Shown: positions 5,586 to 14,075, counted from the first letter of the stretch. The stretch is DNA of 20,060 nucleotides from Microscillaceae bacterium (GCA_003449595.1 DMHB01000084.1:1-20060), one strand, 5' to 3'. Translations and numbers: made by a program. Notes: a model not told the origin generated them from the letters alone.

Positions 5586-7749
5586 TGGCAAAAATCAAGT
5601 CCATCATTCTTTTTTCTAAGTTGATGTCTTTGACTTTGATGCGCACCTTATCGCCAAACTTGATAAGTTTTTTTGACTTTCGGCCTACAAGGCGATAGTT
5701 TTCGGCATCTAAATCGTAAAAATCATCTAATATGTCTTGCATCCTGACCATACCTTCGCAGCGTGATTCGGTAATTTCAACATATACACCCCACTCAGTA
5801 ACTCCGGTAATCACACCATCAAAAATCTTGTTTTTCATATCGGGTACTTCCATCAAGATTTGCATATACTCCATTTGTTTGTATTTAATGGAGGCACGTT
5901 CGGCATCGGCGGCTCTTTTTTCCATATCGGTGGCGTGGTTACAGAGTTTTTCAAATAAGGCTTTATCTGCTGATGGGCCTTGGTCTAAGTAATGTTGCAG
6001 CAAGCGATGTACCATCATATCAGGATATCGTCTGATGGGCGAGGTAAAATGAGTATAATGCCGGAAGGCCAACCCAAAGTGCCCAATAGGCTCGGTGCTA
6101 TATTTGGCTTTGGCCATGGCCTTGATAGCCAGCGACTGTAAAAAAGTCTGTTCGGGGTTTTTCAAAGTTTGACCAATCATTGCATTGAGCGAATTAGACA
6201 AAGCTTTGCCTTGCAGTGCAATATCGTAGCCAAATGGTTTGGCAAATTTGGCAAAGGTTTGTAGTTTTTCTTCATTGGGTTTTTCGTGGATACGATAGAC
6301 CATCGTTGGCGAATGCCCCTCTTTGCCTTTATGGAACACAAACTCGGCCACCGCTTTGTTGGCCAGTAGCATAAACTCTTCGATGAGTCGGTGCGCATCC
6401 AAGCGTTCTTTCACATAAAGTTCGATGGGGCGGCCTTGCTCGTCTAATTTGAATTTTATTTCAGGGCTATCGAAGTTGATGGCTCCTGACTGAAAGCGTT
6501 GTTGGGTCAATTGGTGCGCCAGCTGGTTGAGTGTTTTCAACTCTTGGGCAAAATCGCCTTGCCCCGATTCTATGATTTGTTGGGCTTCTTCGTAGCTAAA
6601 CCGTCTGTCAGAAAAGATGATGGTTCGTCCTAACCACACTTGCTGCACTTGGGCCGACTCGTCGAGGGTAAATACTGCCGAAAAAGTCAATTTTTCTTCG
6701 TGTGGCCTCAAAGAGCAAAGTTCGTTCGATAGTCGCTCGGGCAACATAGGCACTACCCTATCAACCAAATAGACAGAAGTAGCCCGTTGGGCAGCCTCTT
6801 TTTCGAGTTGGGTCTGCGTATGCACATAGTGGGTTACATCGGCAATGTGTACGCCAATTTCCCATAAGCCATTTTCTAACCGCTGAATGGATAGCGCATC
6901 ATCAAAATCTTTGGCGTCGTAAGGGTCGATGGTGAAGGTGGTGATATTACGAAAATCGCGGCGGCGCTTGATTTCTTCGGGCGAGATGCGGTCTGAAATC
7001 TGAGCCGCTTCTTGGAGAACAGCCTCGGGAAACCGCAGAGGCAAATCATATTCGGCCAAAATGGCGTGCATTTCGGTATTATTTTCACCGGCTTTTCCCA
7101 ATACTTCCGTAATTACGCCCACTGGGTTGCTGGTAGGCGTGTGCCATTGTACTATACTGACTAATACTTTTTCGCCATTTTTAGCGCCTTTGGTTTGTTC
7201 TTTGGGTACAAAAATATCGAAATACATACGTTTGTTATCGGCAATGACAAAGGCATAACGTTCCGAAATATCGATACGACCTACAAAAGAAGTACGTCTC
7301 CTTTCAAGAATTTCGACTACTTCGCCTTCCTTGCGTTTCCCTTTTTTGTGTTGCAGCAAACGTACTTTCACTGTGTCGCCATCCAAGGCTTGTCCTAAAT
7401 TTTCGGCATCGACCCAAATGTCTTGTTCTTGATCTTCGACCACGATGAATGCGTGGCGAGGGTTGACAAAGTCCACTTTGCCAACCAAAAATATTTCTTC
7501 GAGTGGTGCTAAATTACTTTTAAAGTGCCCTTCTTTGTTAATAGAAATTATTTTTTGCTCGGCAAGTTTTTCTAATATTTGCACTACTTGCACCTTTTGT
7601 GCTTGGGTGTGAACATTTAGTTTTTTGAAGATTTGTTTGATAGAAATGGCCTTGGTCGATTGTTGGAGTAAGGCACTTACATTTTCAAAGAGATGAGGGT
7701 TGTTGTTGGTTTTGCTCCGATTATGCGGAGCGTTTTTCTTGTTTTTCAT
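5581..7749 (-). CDS. rnr: Ribonuclease R (3'-5' exoribonuclease)
   Basis: This protein of 722 residues degrades structured RNA from the 3' end in the cytoplasm. The layout is typical: an N-terminal winged-helix region (about 20-80, with SIKQIFKKLNV), OB/cold-shock domains (about 85-215), the RNB catalytic domain, and a C-terminal S1 domain (about 640-715, FDGVITGVTEWGVYVEI). The RNB metal site is visible in FTIDPYDAKDFDDALS, with Asp275, 281, 283 and 284; HFTSPIRRYPDMMVHRLL is the other hallmark. The protein ends right after S1, without the long basic tail of the E. coli enzyme. The frame is open to a TTG at 7761, but the ATG at 7749 (MKNKKNAPHNR) is the better start. It is convergent with the lipoprotein gene and has no clear intrinsic terminator of its own. 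Confidence 0.97.
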   Translation of the reverse strand: MKNKKNAPHNRSKTNNNPHLFENVSALLQQSTKAISIKQIFKKLNVHTQAQKVQVVQILEKLAEQKIISINKEGHFKSNLAPLEEIFLVGKVDFVNPRHAFIVVEDQEQDIWVDAENLGQALDGDTVKVRLLQHKKGKRKEGEVVEILERRRTSFVGRIDISERYAFVIADNKRMYFDIFVPKEQTKGAKNGEKVLVSIVQWHTPTSNPVGVITEVLGKAGENNTEMHAILAEYDLPLRFPEAVLQEAAQISDRISPEEIKRRRDFRNITTFTIDPYDAKDFDDALSIQRLENGLWEIGVHIADVTHYVHTQTQLEKEAAQRATSVYLVDRVVPMLPERLSNELCSLRPHEEKLTFSAVFTLDESAQVQQVWLGRTIIFSDRRFSYEEAQQIIESGQGDFAQELKTLNQLAHQLTQQRFQSGAINFDSPEIKFKLDEQGRPIELYVKERLDAHRLIEEFMLLANKAVAEFVFHKGKEGHSPTMVYRIHEKPNEEKLQTFAKFAKPFGYDIALQGKALSNSLNAMIGQTLKNPEQTFLQSLAIKAMAKAKYSTEPIGHFGLAFRHYTHFTSPIRRYPDMMVHRLLQHYLDQGPSADKALFEKLCNHATDMEKRAADAERASIKYKQMEYMQILMEVPDMKNKIFDGVITGVTEWGVYVEITESRCEGMVRMQDILDDFYDLDAENYRLVGRKSKKLIKFGDKVRIKVKDINLEKRMMDLIFAK

Positions 7750-7804
7750 ACAGTATGACAAATTTAATGAAGTGTAATCTGGCCGGTTTGAAGTGGATGA
7801 TTAC

Positions 7805-7837
7805 AAAAAAAGCTTCTTTCCAGATAAAAGAAGCTTT
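7805..7837 (-). terminator. Intrinsic terminator after the ABC ATPase gene
   Basis: AAAGCTTCTTT (7809-7819) and AAAGAAGCTTT (7827-7837) form an 11-bp stem with a 7-nt loop. On the minus strand it runs into TTTTTTT (complement of 7805-7811). It lies 8 nt past the stop codon of the ABC gene. Confidence 0.9.
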
Positions 7838-7845
7838 GTAGTGGA

Positions 7846-9678
7846 TTAATACTTGATACCCCTTCTTCGCATTACGCGGTAAATTTCTTCGGAGGTACCT
7901 AAAGGGATAGAATCAATTAATTTTTTTGTATATGGACTGGTTGGTTTTTCGTAGATGTCTTCGGCATAGCCCAATTCTTGAATTTGGCCGTCGCGCATCA
8001 CGATAATACGGTCTGACATATGTTTTACTACCGACAAGTCGTGCGAAATAAAGATATAAGTCAGTTGGAATTCATCGCGCAGATCCTGCAAAAGATTGAG
8101 CACTTGTGCTTGCACTGAAACATCGAGCGCCGAAACCGACTCATCGGCAATGATAAAATTCGGCTCGACAGCCAAAGCCCTTGCAATACAAATGCGTTGG
8201 CGCTGTCCTCCTGAAAACTCGTGAGGATAGCGGCTATAATGTTCCGGTAGTAGCCCAACACGCTCTAATAGGTGCATAGCTTTTTCTTTGCGAAGTTTGG
8301 CGTTAGATTCGATGTTGTGCAGCATCATTGGCTCAGTAAGGGTTTCGCCTACGGTAAGCCGAGGATTGAGCGATGAGTATGGGTCTTGGAAAATAATCTG
8401 CATTTGGCTGCGCAAGTTGCGTAGCTCGTTGCCTTTAACGTGGCTGATGTCTTTGCCATTGAACCATATTTCGCCCGAATCGGGTTCTAAAAGGCGCAAA
8501 ATAAGTCTTCCCAAAGTGGTTTTCCCACAACCTGATTCACCTACCAATCCGACGGTTTCGCCGGGATAAACAAAGAATGAAACATCTTCGACGGCTTTTT
8601 TAATATCGACGGTGGTTTTAAAAATTTCTCCTTTGGTTACTTTGAAATATTTTTTCAAGTTTTTCACCTCCAACATCGGGGGGTGAGAGGCCAATGTTTT
8701 GTTGCGTTCCTCAATCTCGTCTTCTGGTATGAAGTGGTTCAAAATGATGTTACCTAACCCTTCACTTTTGTGTTCTACTTTTTCGACAATATCACCCTCA
8801 TCGGTTTCTTCCATATAATCGCTGATGGTAGCCAAATCACGGATTTTGATATCCATACGGGTACGACAAGCCAATAAACCTTTGGTGTAAGGATGGCGTG
8901 GATTGCTGAAAATATCCAGTGTATCTCCTTTTTCCATAATATTGCCTTTGTACATCACCATTACTCTGTGGGCGATTTCAGCAATCACACCCAAGTCGTG
9001 GGTAATGAAAATCATAGAAGTATTGTGGCGGAGGCGGATTTCTTCGAGCAGGGCTAAAATTTCTTTTTGCACGGTTACGTCCAAAGCCGTAGTAGGTTCG
9101 TCAGCGATGAGTAAACTCGGCTCGCAACAAAGAGCCATTGCGATCATTACGCGTTGCTTTTGACCACCGGAAATTTGGTGTGGATATGAATTGAAGATGC
9201 GTTTAGGGTCTTGAAATTGCACTTCTTCAAACATCGCCAAGGCTATTTCTTTGGCTTCGGCATAGCTTACTTGCTGGTGAAGTTTAATGGCTTCAATCAC
9301 TTGGTTTCCACACGTAAAAACCGGATTGAGCGACGACATCGGTTCTTGGAAAATCATAGCTATGTCGCCTCCGCGAATATCGCGCATTTCTTCTTTAGAC
9401 AATTGGAGCAAGTCGATTACGCGGCCATCTTTGGCGTGAAATAATATTTCACCATCGGTGATTTTTCCCGGAGGTTCCTGAATGAGGCGCATAATGGCCA
9501 AAGAAGTGATAGACTTTCCGGACCCAGATTCGCCTACGATACCCAGTACTTCGCCTCGGCGTATATTGAAGTTGATGTGATTTACAACCCGACGCGAGCC
9601 CCTGTCTGTATTGAAGGTAACTTCTAAGTTTTTAACTTCTAAAATAAGCTCGCTTGTATCATTTGGTTCGACAAACAT
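7846..9678 (-). CDS. Fused double-ATPase ABC transporter subunit (peptide/nickel family, DppD-DppF-like)
   Basis: This protein of 610 residues contains two complete nucleotide-binding domains. The first has Walker A GESGSGKS (49-56), signature SGGQK (170-174) and Walker B LLIADEP (189-195). The second has Walker A GESGCGKT (380-387), signature SGGQR (489-493) and Walker B FIIADES (508-514), where the proline after the catalytic glutamate is serine. Each domain ends in the oligopeptide-family motif (NPRHPYTKGLL and KPTSPYTKKLI). An acidic linker of roughly 50 residues joins them. The family energises uptake of oligopeptides, dipeptides, nickel or glutathione at the inner membrane. No permease or binding-protein gene is in the window, so the substrate is unknown and partners must be elsewhere. 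It lies 59 nt behind the unknown-function gene and may share its transcript. Confidence 0.95.
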   Translation of the reverse strand: MFVEPNDTSELILEVKNLEVTFNTDRGSRRVVNHINFNIRRGEVLGIVGESGSGKSITSLAIMRLIQEPPGKITDGEILFHAKDGRVIDLLQLSKEEMRDIRGGDIAMIFQEPMSSLNPVFTCGNQVIEAIKLHQQVSYAEAKEIALAMFEEVQFQDPKRIFNSYPHQISGGQKQRVMIAMALCCEPSLLIADEPTTALDVTVQKEILALLEEIRLRHNTSMIFITHDLGVIAEIAHRVMVMYKGNIMEKGDTLDIFSNPRHPYTKGLLACRTRMDIKIRDLATISDYMEETDEGDIVEKVEHKSEGLGNIILNHFIPEDEIEERNKTLASHPPMLEVKNLKKYFKVTKGEIFKTTVDIKKAVEDVSFFVYPGETVGLVGESGCGKTTLGRLILRLLEPDSGEIWFNGKDISHVKGNELRNLRSQMQIIFQDPYSSLNPRLTVGETLTEPMMLHNIESNAKLRKEKAMHLLERVGLLPEHYSRYPHEFSGGQRQRICIARALAVEPNFIIADESVSALDVSVQAQVLNLLQDLRDEFQLTYIFISHDLSVVKHMSDRIIVMRDGQIQELGYAEDIYEKPTSPYTKKLIDSIPLGTSEEIYRVMRRRGIKY

Positions 9679-9737
9679 AAGGTGTTGAAGTATAAGTGAT
9701 GAATGATAAATGTTTGTTAATGAGCCGATTGGTTTGG

Positions 9738-10142
9738 CTAACGGTGCAAAACTCCTTCTAAATCTAACATTTCTATGGTAAACAAATTCGACTCGATGAT
9801 GCTTTCAGGTAGAAATATAAACTTTTTATCGTAAATTTTTACACCTATGTAATAACTGACCCAATATTCGCTGCAAAGATGAAAAACTGAGGGGTCGATG
9901 CGCTCGATGATGCTGAAACTATTGGCTTCCACTTCGTCGATTAGATGCCTCAGTGTTGAAGTTTTTTGGGATTCCCCATCTTTCAGTCCATATCCTTTGG
10001 AGGTAATTAGTACATTTTTGAGGGCATATCCATTATGGTTGAGCAAGTAAACACGCCATTCAAAAGACCCATCGGGGGTTTTATTGCGGGCGATGGCTAC
10101 ACTAACGCCTTCTACAGGTGGAAAATCAATATCTTTTTTCAT
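9738..10142 (-). CDS. Conserved Bacteroidetes protein of unknown function
   Basis: This 134-residue soluble protein starts MKKDIDFPPVEGVSVAIARN and includes WRVYLLNHNGYALKNVLI, SKGYG, KTSTLRHLIDEV, EYWVSYYIGVKIYDKKFIFL and PESI. I recall this pattern from many Bacteroidetes genomes as an uncharacterised family, sometimes mislabelled as a phenylalanyl-tRNA synthetase subunit; nothing here supports that label. There is no signal peptide or membrane helix. The frame is open to an ATG at 10178, but the start at 10142 fits the family N-terminus and leaves 44 nt after the isomerase stop. The neighbours suggest an operon with the isomerase and possibly the ABC ATPase. Confidence 0.87.
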   Translation of the reverse strand: MKKDIDFPPVEGVSVAIARNKTPDGSFEWRVYLLNHNGYALKNVLITSKGYGLKDGESQKTSTLRHLIDEVEANSFSIIERIDPSVFHLCSEYWVSYYIGVKIYDKKFIFLPESIIESNLFTIEMLDLEGVLHR

Positions 10143-10186
10143 AATCACACAAATTGTTGAGCAAAACAGATGAAGCAACCCGGTGC

Positions 10187-11191
10187 TCAGGAAGGTACTT
10201 TGGCCAAAGCCGATTTAAGGTTATTAATTACTTGTACTTCGAAGGCATCTACTTGATTAAGTTCTGATAAATACCAAGATACCCAATCGAATAAATGGAT
10301 AAGATAAAAACACTGGGTTAAAAAGTTTTCCCCTTGAGGGATGGCTTCTATGACCTGTTGAGCTTTTTCAGCAAATATGGGTTTACAAATATCAAAGCGA
10401 AGCCGAGTACGTGGGTGATCCAAATTGCTGCGAACCATCAAGATGCAAGTTTTGGCATACAACTCAGGCGAAAGCCCCCAACCAACTAATTCATTATGAT
10501 TCATTTCAGGGAAAACGTGCGTATGGCATAACTGTTTGGCGTTTTCATTGACCTGTTGTTGTAGCCGTGTGATAATGGGAAGCCAAGGGCTGTCGGCATA
10601 TACAATGGGAAGTTTTTGGTAAAACGCATTGGCTATTTCCTTGGCTTCTTGATGAATATGCTGTTTTTGTGTTTTCAGAAGTGCTACTGCTTCTTGCAAT
10701 TGGGCTTCGAAGGCATTGGAAATAAAGCCATAATTTTTGAGCAGGTATAGTAAATTGATCAACGAATAGCCTAAGAAAGCTCTTGGGCAAGGCGCCTCGT
10801 TGGGTAGCTGAACAAAGTCATACCCGTTTTTTTCGGCCTGTTGTAACAGTTCGCCTCCGGCTGAAATACACGCTATTTGTGCTTGGCGCTGTTGGGCTTG
10901 TTGAAAGGCGGCCAAGGTCTCTTCGGTGTTGCCCGAAAAGGAGGAGGCAACGAAGAGCGTATGGGCATCAACAAATTGAGGGATTTGGTAGGTTTTTACA
11001 ATGATAAAAGGAATGGACAATTCTTGTTGTAAGATTGATTCAGCAATATTTGCCCCAATGCCTGACCCACCCAAGCCACTTACAACCAACTGGCGTACAT
11101 CTTGGGGCTTATGCTTCAAACGCTGGTTTTTGCCAAGGTCGATGGCTTTTTCCATTTGTTGTATAAAACCTTCAATCAATTGCTGTATCAT
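10187..11191 (-). CDS. Bifunctional phosphoglucose/phosphomannose isomerase
   Basis: This cytoplasmic enzyme of 334 residues has tandem SIS domains and interconverts glucose-6-phosphate or mannose-6-phosphate with fructose-6-phosphate. The first SIS domain shows VVSGLGGSGIGANIAES (36-52) and FVASSFSGNTEETLAAF (80-96), which bind the sugar phosphate. PCPRAFLGYSLINLLYLL (134-151) and FPEMNHNELVGW (227-238) are hallmarks of the archaeal/Bacteroidetes PGI/PMI family and distinguish it from classical Pgi. The ATG at 11191 is the natural start. It heads a minus-strand run with the unknown-function gene and the ABC ATPase, and is divergent from the YraN-family gene. Glycolysis or supply of sugar nucleotides for the cell surface is the probable role. 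Confidence 0.92.
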   Translation of the reverse strand: MIQQLIEGFIQQMEKAIDLGKNQRLKHKPQDVRQLVVSGLGGSGIGANIAESILQQELSIPFIIVKTYQIPQFVDAHTLFVASSFSGNTEETLAAFQQAQQRQAQIACISAGGELLQQAEKNGYDFVQLPNEAPCPRAFLGYSLINLLYLLKNYGFISNAFEAQLQEAVALLKTQKQHIHQEAKEIANAFYQKLPIVYADSPWLPIITRLQQQVNENAKQLCHTHVFPEMNHNELVGWGLSPELYAKTCILMVRSNLDHPRTRLRFDICKPIFAEKAQQVIEAIPQGENFLTQCFYLIHLFDWVSWYLSELNQVDAFEVQVINNLKSALAKVPS

Positions 11192-11271
11192 AACAAATCC
11201 TTAGTTTTAGAATAAATAATTGAGCTGCATTAACAAAAAATATTTTTACAAGTTATTGATCAATTTTTAAA

Positions 11272-11631
11272 ATGGCAAAAAAACTTGATTTGGGCAAAAT
11301 GGGCGAAAAACAAGCTCAAGTTTACTTTGAGTCGAAAGGTTATGTGTTATTAGCGCAAAATTTTCGTGCAGGAAGGGCTGAGATTGACTTGATTTTCTCG
11401 AAAGACGATACCTTGGTTTTTGTTGAAGTTAAAACACGTAGCAGTAATTTTTTTGGTGAACCCGAGGCTTTTTTAACGACCAAACAAGAAACTAATATTG
11501 TGGCAGGTGCCGAAGCCTACATCGAACAAATCAACTGGCAAGGAGTCATTCGTTTTGATGTAGTGGCATTGCTTTGGCGTGCAGCCACCCAAACTTGGGA
11601 AATAGACCACTTTGAAGATGCTTTTCATTGA
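11272..11631 (+). CDS. YraN/UPF0102 family endonuclease-like protein
   Basis: This protein of 119 residues has the family's usual length. It carries the restriction-endonuclease-like core: Glu12 in KMGEKQAQVYFESKGY, the E-x-D of GRAEIDLIF (Glu37, Asp39), and the E-x-K of FVEVKTRSS (Glu52, Lys54). Together these form a PD-(D/E)XK-type metal site. FDVVALL near the C-terminus is also conserved. Members are widespread in bacteria, are often assumed to act on DNA or RNA, and have no settled physiological role. The ATG at 11272 follows an AT-rich leader shared with the divergent isomerase gene. Its stop codon is 9 nt from the stop of the convergent MORN_2 gene. Confidence 0.94.
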   Translation: MAKKLDLGKMGEKQAQVYFESKGYVLLAQNFRAGRAEIDLIFSKDDTLVFVEVKTRSSNFFGEPEAFLTTKQETNIVAGAEAYIEQINWQGVIRFDVVALLWRAATQTWEIDHFEDAFH

Positions 11632-11640
11632 CCTAAAAAC

Positions 11641-12579
11641 TTAGTCTTCAACGTACTTCTTACCGTCTCGTTCTGCATTATAGGTTACATTGCCTTGCGC
11701 GTCCCATTCGTAAGTTACATAAGGCAGGTCTTTCAAATAAAATAGTTTAGGGTACTGAATGGTACGTTTTTTTCTTCCGTTTTTATGAAATTCAGTCCAC
11801 AACCCTACTTTTTTGCCATATTCGTATTTTCCTTCGATGGCAATTTTGCCATTATCATAAAAAGAAAAGTAGTCGCCATGTTTTTCTCCACCTATTACCG
11901 TCGTAATATCACGGATGTTTTCTTCGTCGTAATAGTTGATTGCTGAACCACGCACCCATCCTTTGTAATATTTGAGTTTTTCGAGCAGGTTGTAGTCTTT
12001 GTCGTAGGTTTCCCATAGTTCGTGTTTGGTGCCATAGTAAAAATAGCCTTCCTCTCTTACTTCTTTGTTGTAGTACTCTTTGAACGGCCCGTGCAGTAAC
12101 AAGTAGCTTCTGCCTTTGTCCAAATCGCTCATATACTTCTCATAGGGAAGATTTTTGATCAATCGTTTTTTGACATCATAGTAGTAAATATCTTGGCTGA
12201 ATTTATTTTCAGGGATCTTGGTATTGACCACATAGCGAAAGGTTTGGGTGATTTCGGCACCTTTTTTAGCAAACCCTTTTTTGGTTTTTACCCCCAAATA
12301 ATATTTACCACGCAGGTTGTTGTTTTTGACCAAACCATCTTTCTTTCTGTTTTTGTTTTCAACTGTTTTGATTTCCTCAGTCTTCATAGTCAGGTTGGTT
12401 CTGGGCAAGCTGTCGGTCATCAGTAGTTTATAATTCCCCGCATCATCGTCATCGTCGTCATCATCGTCGTTGTCTAACTGCGCCCAAGCAGGAAGAGTAC
12501 CCAGAAAAACCAAAGTAATCCAGCCCCAAGATTGTAACGCTTTGAATAAGTTATTTAAGTAGGTGTAAATTAAAGTCAT
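11641..12579 (-). CDS. Secreted YwqK-like MORN_2 repeat protein with poly-Asp tract
   Basis: This 312-residue protein has a signal peptide (WITLVFLGTLPAWA-Q, cleavage near residue 33). The mature protein begins with LDN and nine consecutive aspartates (codons at 12442-12468). A basic stretch follows (KTVENKNRKKDG). The C-terminal half has MORN_2-type repeats of the YwqK antitoxin-like family: EEGYFYYGTKHELWETYD, GEKHGDYFSFYDNGKIAIEG, KYEYGKKVGLWTEFHKNGR. Family members are common in Cytophagales as exported proteins of unknown role, and toxin-antitoxin labels transferred to them are not supported by context here. It lies downstream of the DUF1573 gene but is separated from it by a terminator. 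Confidence 0.87.
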   Translation of the reverse strand: MTLIYTYLNNLFKALQSWGWITLVFLGTLPAWAQLDNDDDDDDDDDAGNYKLLMTDSLPRTNLTMKTEEIKTVENKNRKKDGLVKNNNLRGKYYLGVKTKKGFAKKGAEITQTFRYVVNTKIPENKFSQDIYYYDVKKRLIKNLPYEKYMSDLDKGRSYLLLHGPFKEYYNKEVREEGYFYYGTKHELWETYDKDYNLLEKLKYYKGWVRGSAINYYDEENIRDITTVIGGEKHGDYFSFYDNGKIAIEGKYEYGKKVGLWTEFHKNGRKKRTIQYPKLFYLKDLPYVTYEWDAQGNVTYNAERDGKKYVED

Positions 12580-12587
12580 ATTTTATT

Positions 12588-12633
12588 GAAAAAGCTATCT
12601 CAAATCCTTAGGCAAGGGGGTGATGAGATAGCT
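12588..12633 (-). terminator. Intrinsic terminator after the DUF1573 gene
   Basis: AGCTATCTCA (12593-12602) and TGAGATAGCT (12624-12633) form a perfect 10-bp stem with a 21-nt loop. On the minus strand the stem is followed by TTTTTC. It lies 28 nt after the DUF1573 stop and just upstream of the MORN_2 gene, which must then use readthrough or a promoter inside this short gap. Confidence 0.8.
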
Positions 12634-12661
12634 AAAAGTTGAAAGCTAAATAATACAAGAA

Positions 12662-13066
12662 TCAAGGAATTACTTCGCCTGAAATAGATAATACAACAGG
12701 GTCGCCTACATTCGATGAAACGGTTACGGTCTTGGTAAATTGGCCTAAGCTGGCAGCATTGTAAGTGGCGGTGATTTTGCCGGTACCATTAGGCATAATG
12801 GGTTCTCTTGTATAGTCGGTCGCAGTACAACCACAAGAGCCTTTTACTTCGGTAAGCATCAATGGGGCATCGCCTACGTTGGTGAAAGTGAACTCGATTA
12901 CCTTCGGATAATTTTGCTTGATTTGGCCTACGTTTACTGCTGTAGTGGACCATTGAAATTTAGCAGTCAATACATCAGTTTTTGCCTGAGGCAAGGTGAA
13001 TGCCACCAATTGAAAATACGTCAGGGTGATGAAACCCAGTGCTAAGAATGATTTTAGACTTTTCAT
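12662..13066 (-). CDS. Exported DUF1573 protein
   Basis: This 134-residue protein has an N-terminal signal sequence (MKSLKSFLALGFITLTYFQL onward, cleavage after about residue 23-28) followed by one DUF1573 immunoglobulin-like domain. Hallmarks are VNVGQIKQNYPKVIEFTFTN, then GDAPLMLTEVKGSCGCT with Cys78 and Cys80, and TVSSNVGDPVVLSISGEV at the C-terminus. The C-x-C element is typical of the family. Function is unknown; these are periplasmic or surface proteins very common in Bacteroidetes. A strong -7 promoter element lies 51-58 nt upstream and an intrinsic terminator follows, so the gene is probably monocistronic. Confidence 0.92.
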   Translation of the reverse strand: MKSLKSFLALGFITLTYFQLVAFTLPQAKTDVLTAKFQWSTTAVNVGQIKQNYPKVIEFTFTNVGDAPLMLTEVKGSCGCTATDYTREPIMPNGTGKITATYNAASLGQFTKTVTVSSNVGDPVVLSISGEVIP

Positions 13067-13116
13067 AGTTTATTAAGATATGATGGATGCTAAGTATTGA
13101 ATTTGGTTCGATAATA

Positions 13117-13148
13117 CAAAGATAAAAAAGTACACCAAAAAAGTTGCA
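13117..13148 (-). promoter_or_regulatory. Promoter of the DUF1573 gene
   Basis: On the minus strand, TTGC (complement of 13145-13148), 20 nt, then TATCTTTG (complement of 13117-13124), a perfect TAnnTTTG -7 element. The expected transcript start is near 13108-13112, about 45 nt before the ATG at 13066. The -33 element matches partly. Confidence 0.55.
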
Positions 13149-13288
13149 ATCAAGTCAGTTTATGGCTTTAAAACGTTTTTTGTAGGCTAATAGTTTGGCA
13201 ATGGGTCTTTAAAATTTCTGTTCAATGGGTGCTTATGCGGTTTATCTGTCTTTTAAAACGCGGGGAAGGGCAATCTTGGAGTTTATTT

Positions 13289-14074
13289 TCACCAAATAAA
13301 CGGAATTACGGCTTTCCGCTCAGGGGGATAATCCGTAAATTTTGACAAATACCATTGATGGTTGGCAATGGCTCTTGGAAATAAATTGGCAATGGTCCAA
13401 AGCGCAAAAGCCAAAGCAGGCAAAGACCAAGCCATCAGCGCAAAGCCTAACCATTCAACCATCTCGCCAAAATAATTGGGACTCGATATCCATCCGTAAA
13501 GCCCTCCTTGGGGGATTTTATAGGTGTTTGGATTGTTTTCGCGCAAGCGCAGCAAAATTTCGTCGGACTGGATATTGACAAAAGCCCCCACGATAAATAG
13601 ACCCATCCCTACTATAAAGCGCCAGTCTGTAAGCCAAGCATCGCTGTAGGGTTCGGCAATATGCCCCCAATAATAACCATTTATAAAACCATTGACTAAG
13701 TTGAAGAAAACAGCCATTAGGGCAATGCTCAAGGGCATGCGTTTGCCGTCGGTGCGTAGCCGGAATGGGAAAATAAGGCTTCGGTTGATGTAGTGGAGCA
13801 CCCAAAGCCCAACCAACACCCAAACCACTTTAGATTTGGGTTGGCTTCCTGTCAAGAAGAAAAACAACAATGTAAGCGGGGAAATCACCTCCATCAGTAT
13901 CCAGCCCAAGCGGTTGTCGATGGTGATGCCCCAACCTGTGCGCTGGTGTCGTCCATAAGGCGCTGTGATGCTAAAAAGGGATAAAAAAGTGAGGCAGGCT
14001 ATTCCGATCCAGATCCATACAAACAAAGTAAACGAACTCATTGGAGCAGTAAAGTCAGGAGAGGTAATCGACAT
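13289..14074 (-). CDS. Steroid 5-alpha-reductase family membrane protein
   Basis: This 261-residue multi-pass membrane protein closely follows animal 3-oxo-5-alpha-steroid 4-dehydrogenases (SRD5A1/2), NADPH-dependent enoyl reductases. Matching blocks are YGRHQRTGWG (40-49), MEVISP (61-66, aligning with the Q-E-L-P-S segment and catalytic Glu), LHYINRSLIFP (93-103, catalytic Tyr95), FVNIQSDEILLRLR (165-178), YKIPQGGLYGWISSPNYFGE (185-204), EWLGFALMAWSLPALAFALW (207-226), and ANHQWYLSKFTDYPPERKAV near the end. All residues I would expect for NADPH and substrate binding appear present (Glu62, Asn168, Asp171, Asn200, Glu204, His239). The bacterial substrate is unknown; a sterol or other isoprenoid enone is possible. 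The start at 14074 abuts the preceding stop; an ATG at 14041 is an alternative. It is last in the kdsB cluster. Confidence 0.93.
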   Translation of the reverse strand: MSITSPDFTAPMSSFTLFVWIWIGIACLTFLSLFSITAPYGRHQRTGWGITIDNRLGWILMEVISPLTLLFFFLTGSQPKSKVVWVLVGLWVLHYINRSLIFPFRLRTDGKRMPLSIALMAVFFNLVNGFINGYYWGHIAEPYSDAWLTDWRFIVGMGLFIVGAFVNIQSDEILLRLRENNPNTYKIPQGGLYGWISSPNYFGEMVEWLGFALMAWSLPALAFALWTIANLFPRAIANHQWYLSKFTDYPPERKAVIPFIW

Positions 14075-14075
14075 A

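Noticed and set aside
7759..7766. A perfect TAnnTTTG match (TAAATTTG on the minus strand) just upstream of rnr.
   Set aside because: It would leave a leader of only a few bases before the ATG at 7749, and no -33 element lies at the right distance.
11641..12579. Labelling the MORN_2 protein as an antitoxin with a toxin partner.
   Set aside because: The protein is exported, carries a poly-Asp tract and has no small toxin-like gene next to it; the YwqK antitoxin name is a family label only.
13225..13299. A 24-codon plus-strand frame in the gap after the steroid-reductase gene.
   Set aside because: No promoter or terminator supports it, it overlaps the end of the reductase gene, and a frame this short is expected by chance.
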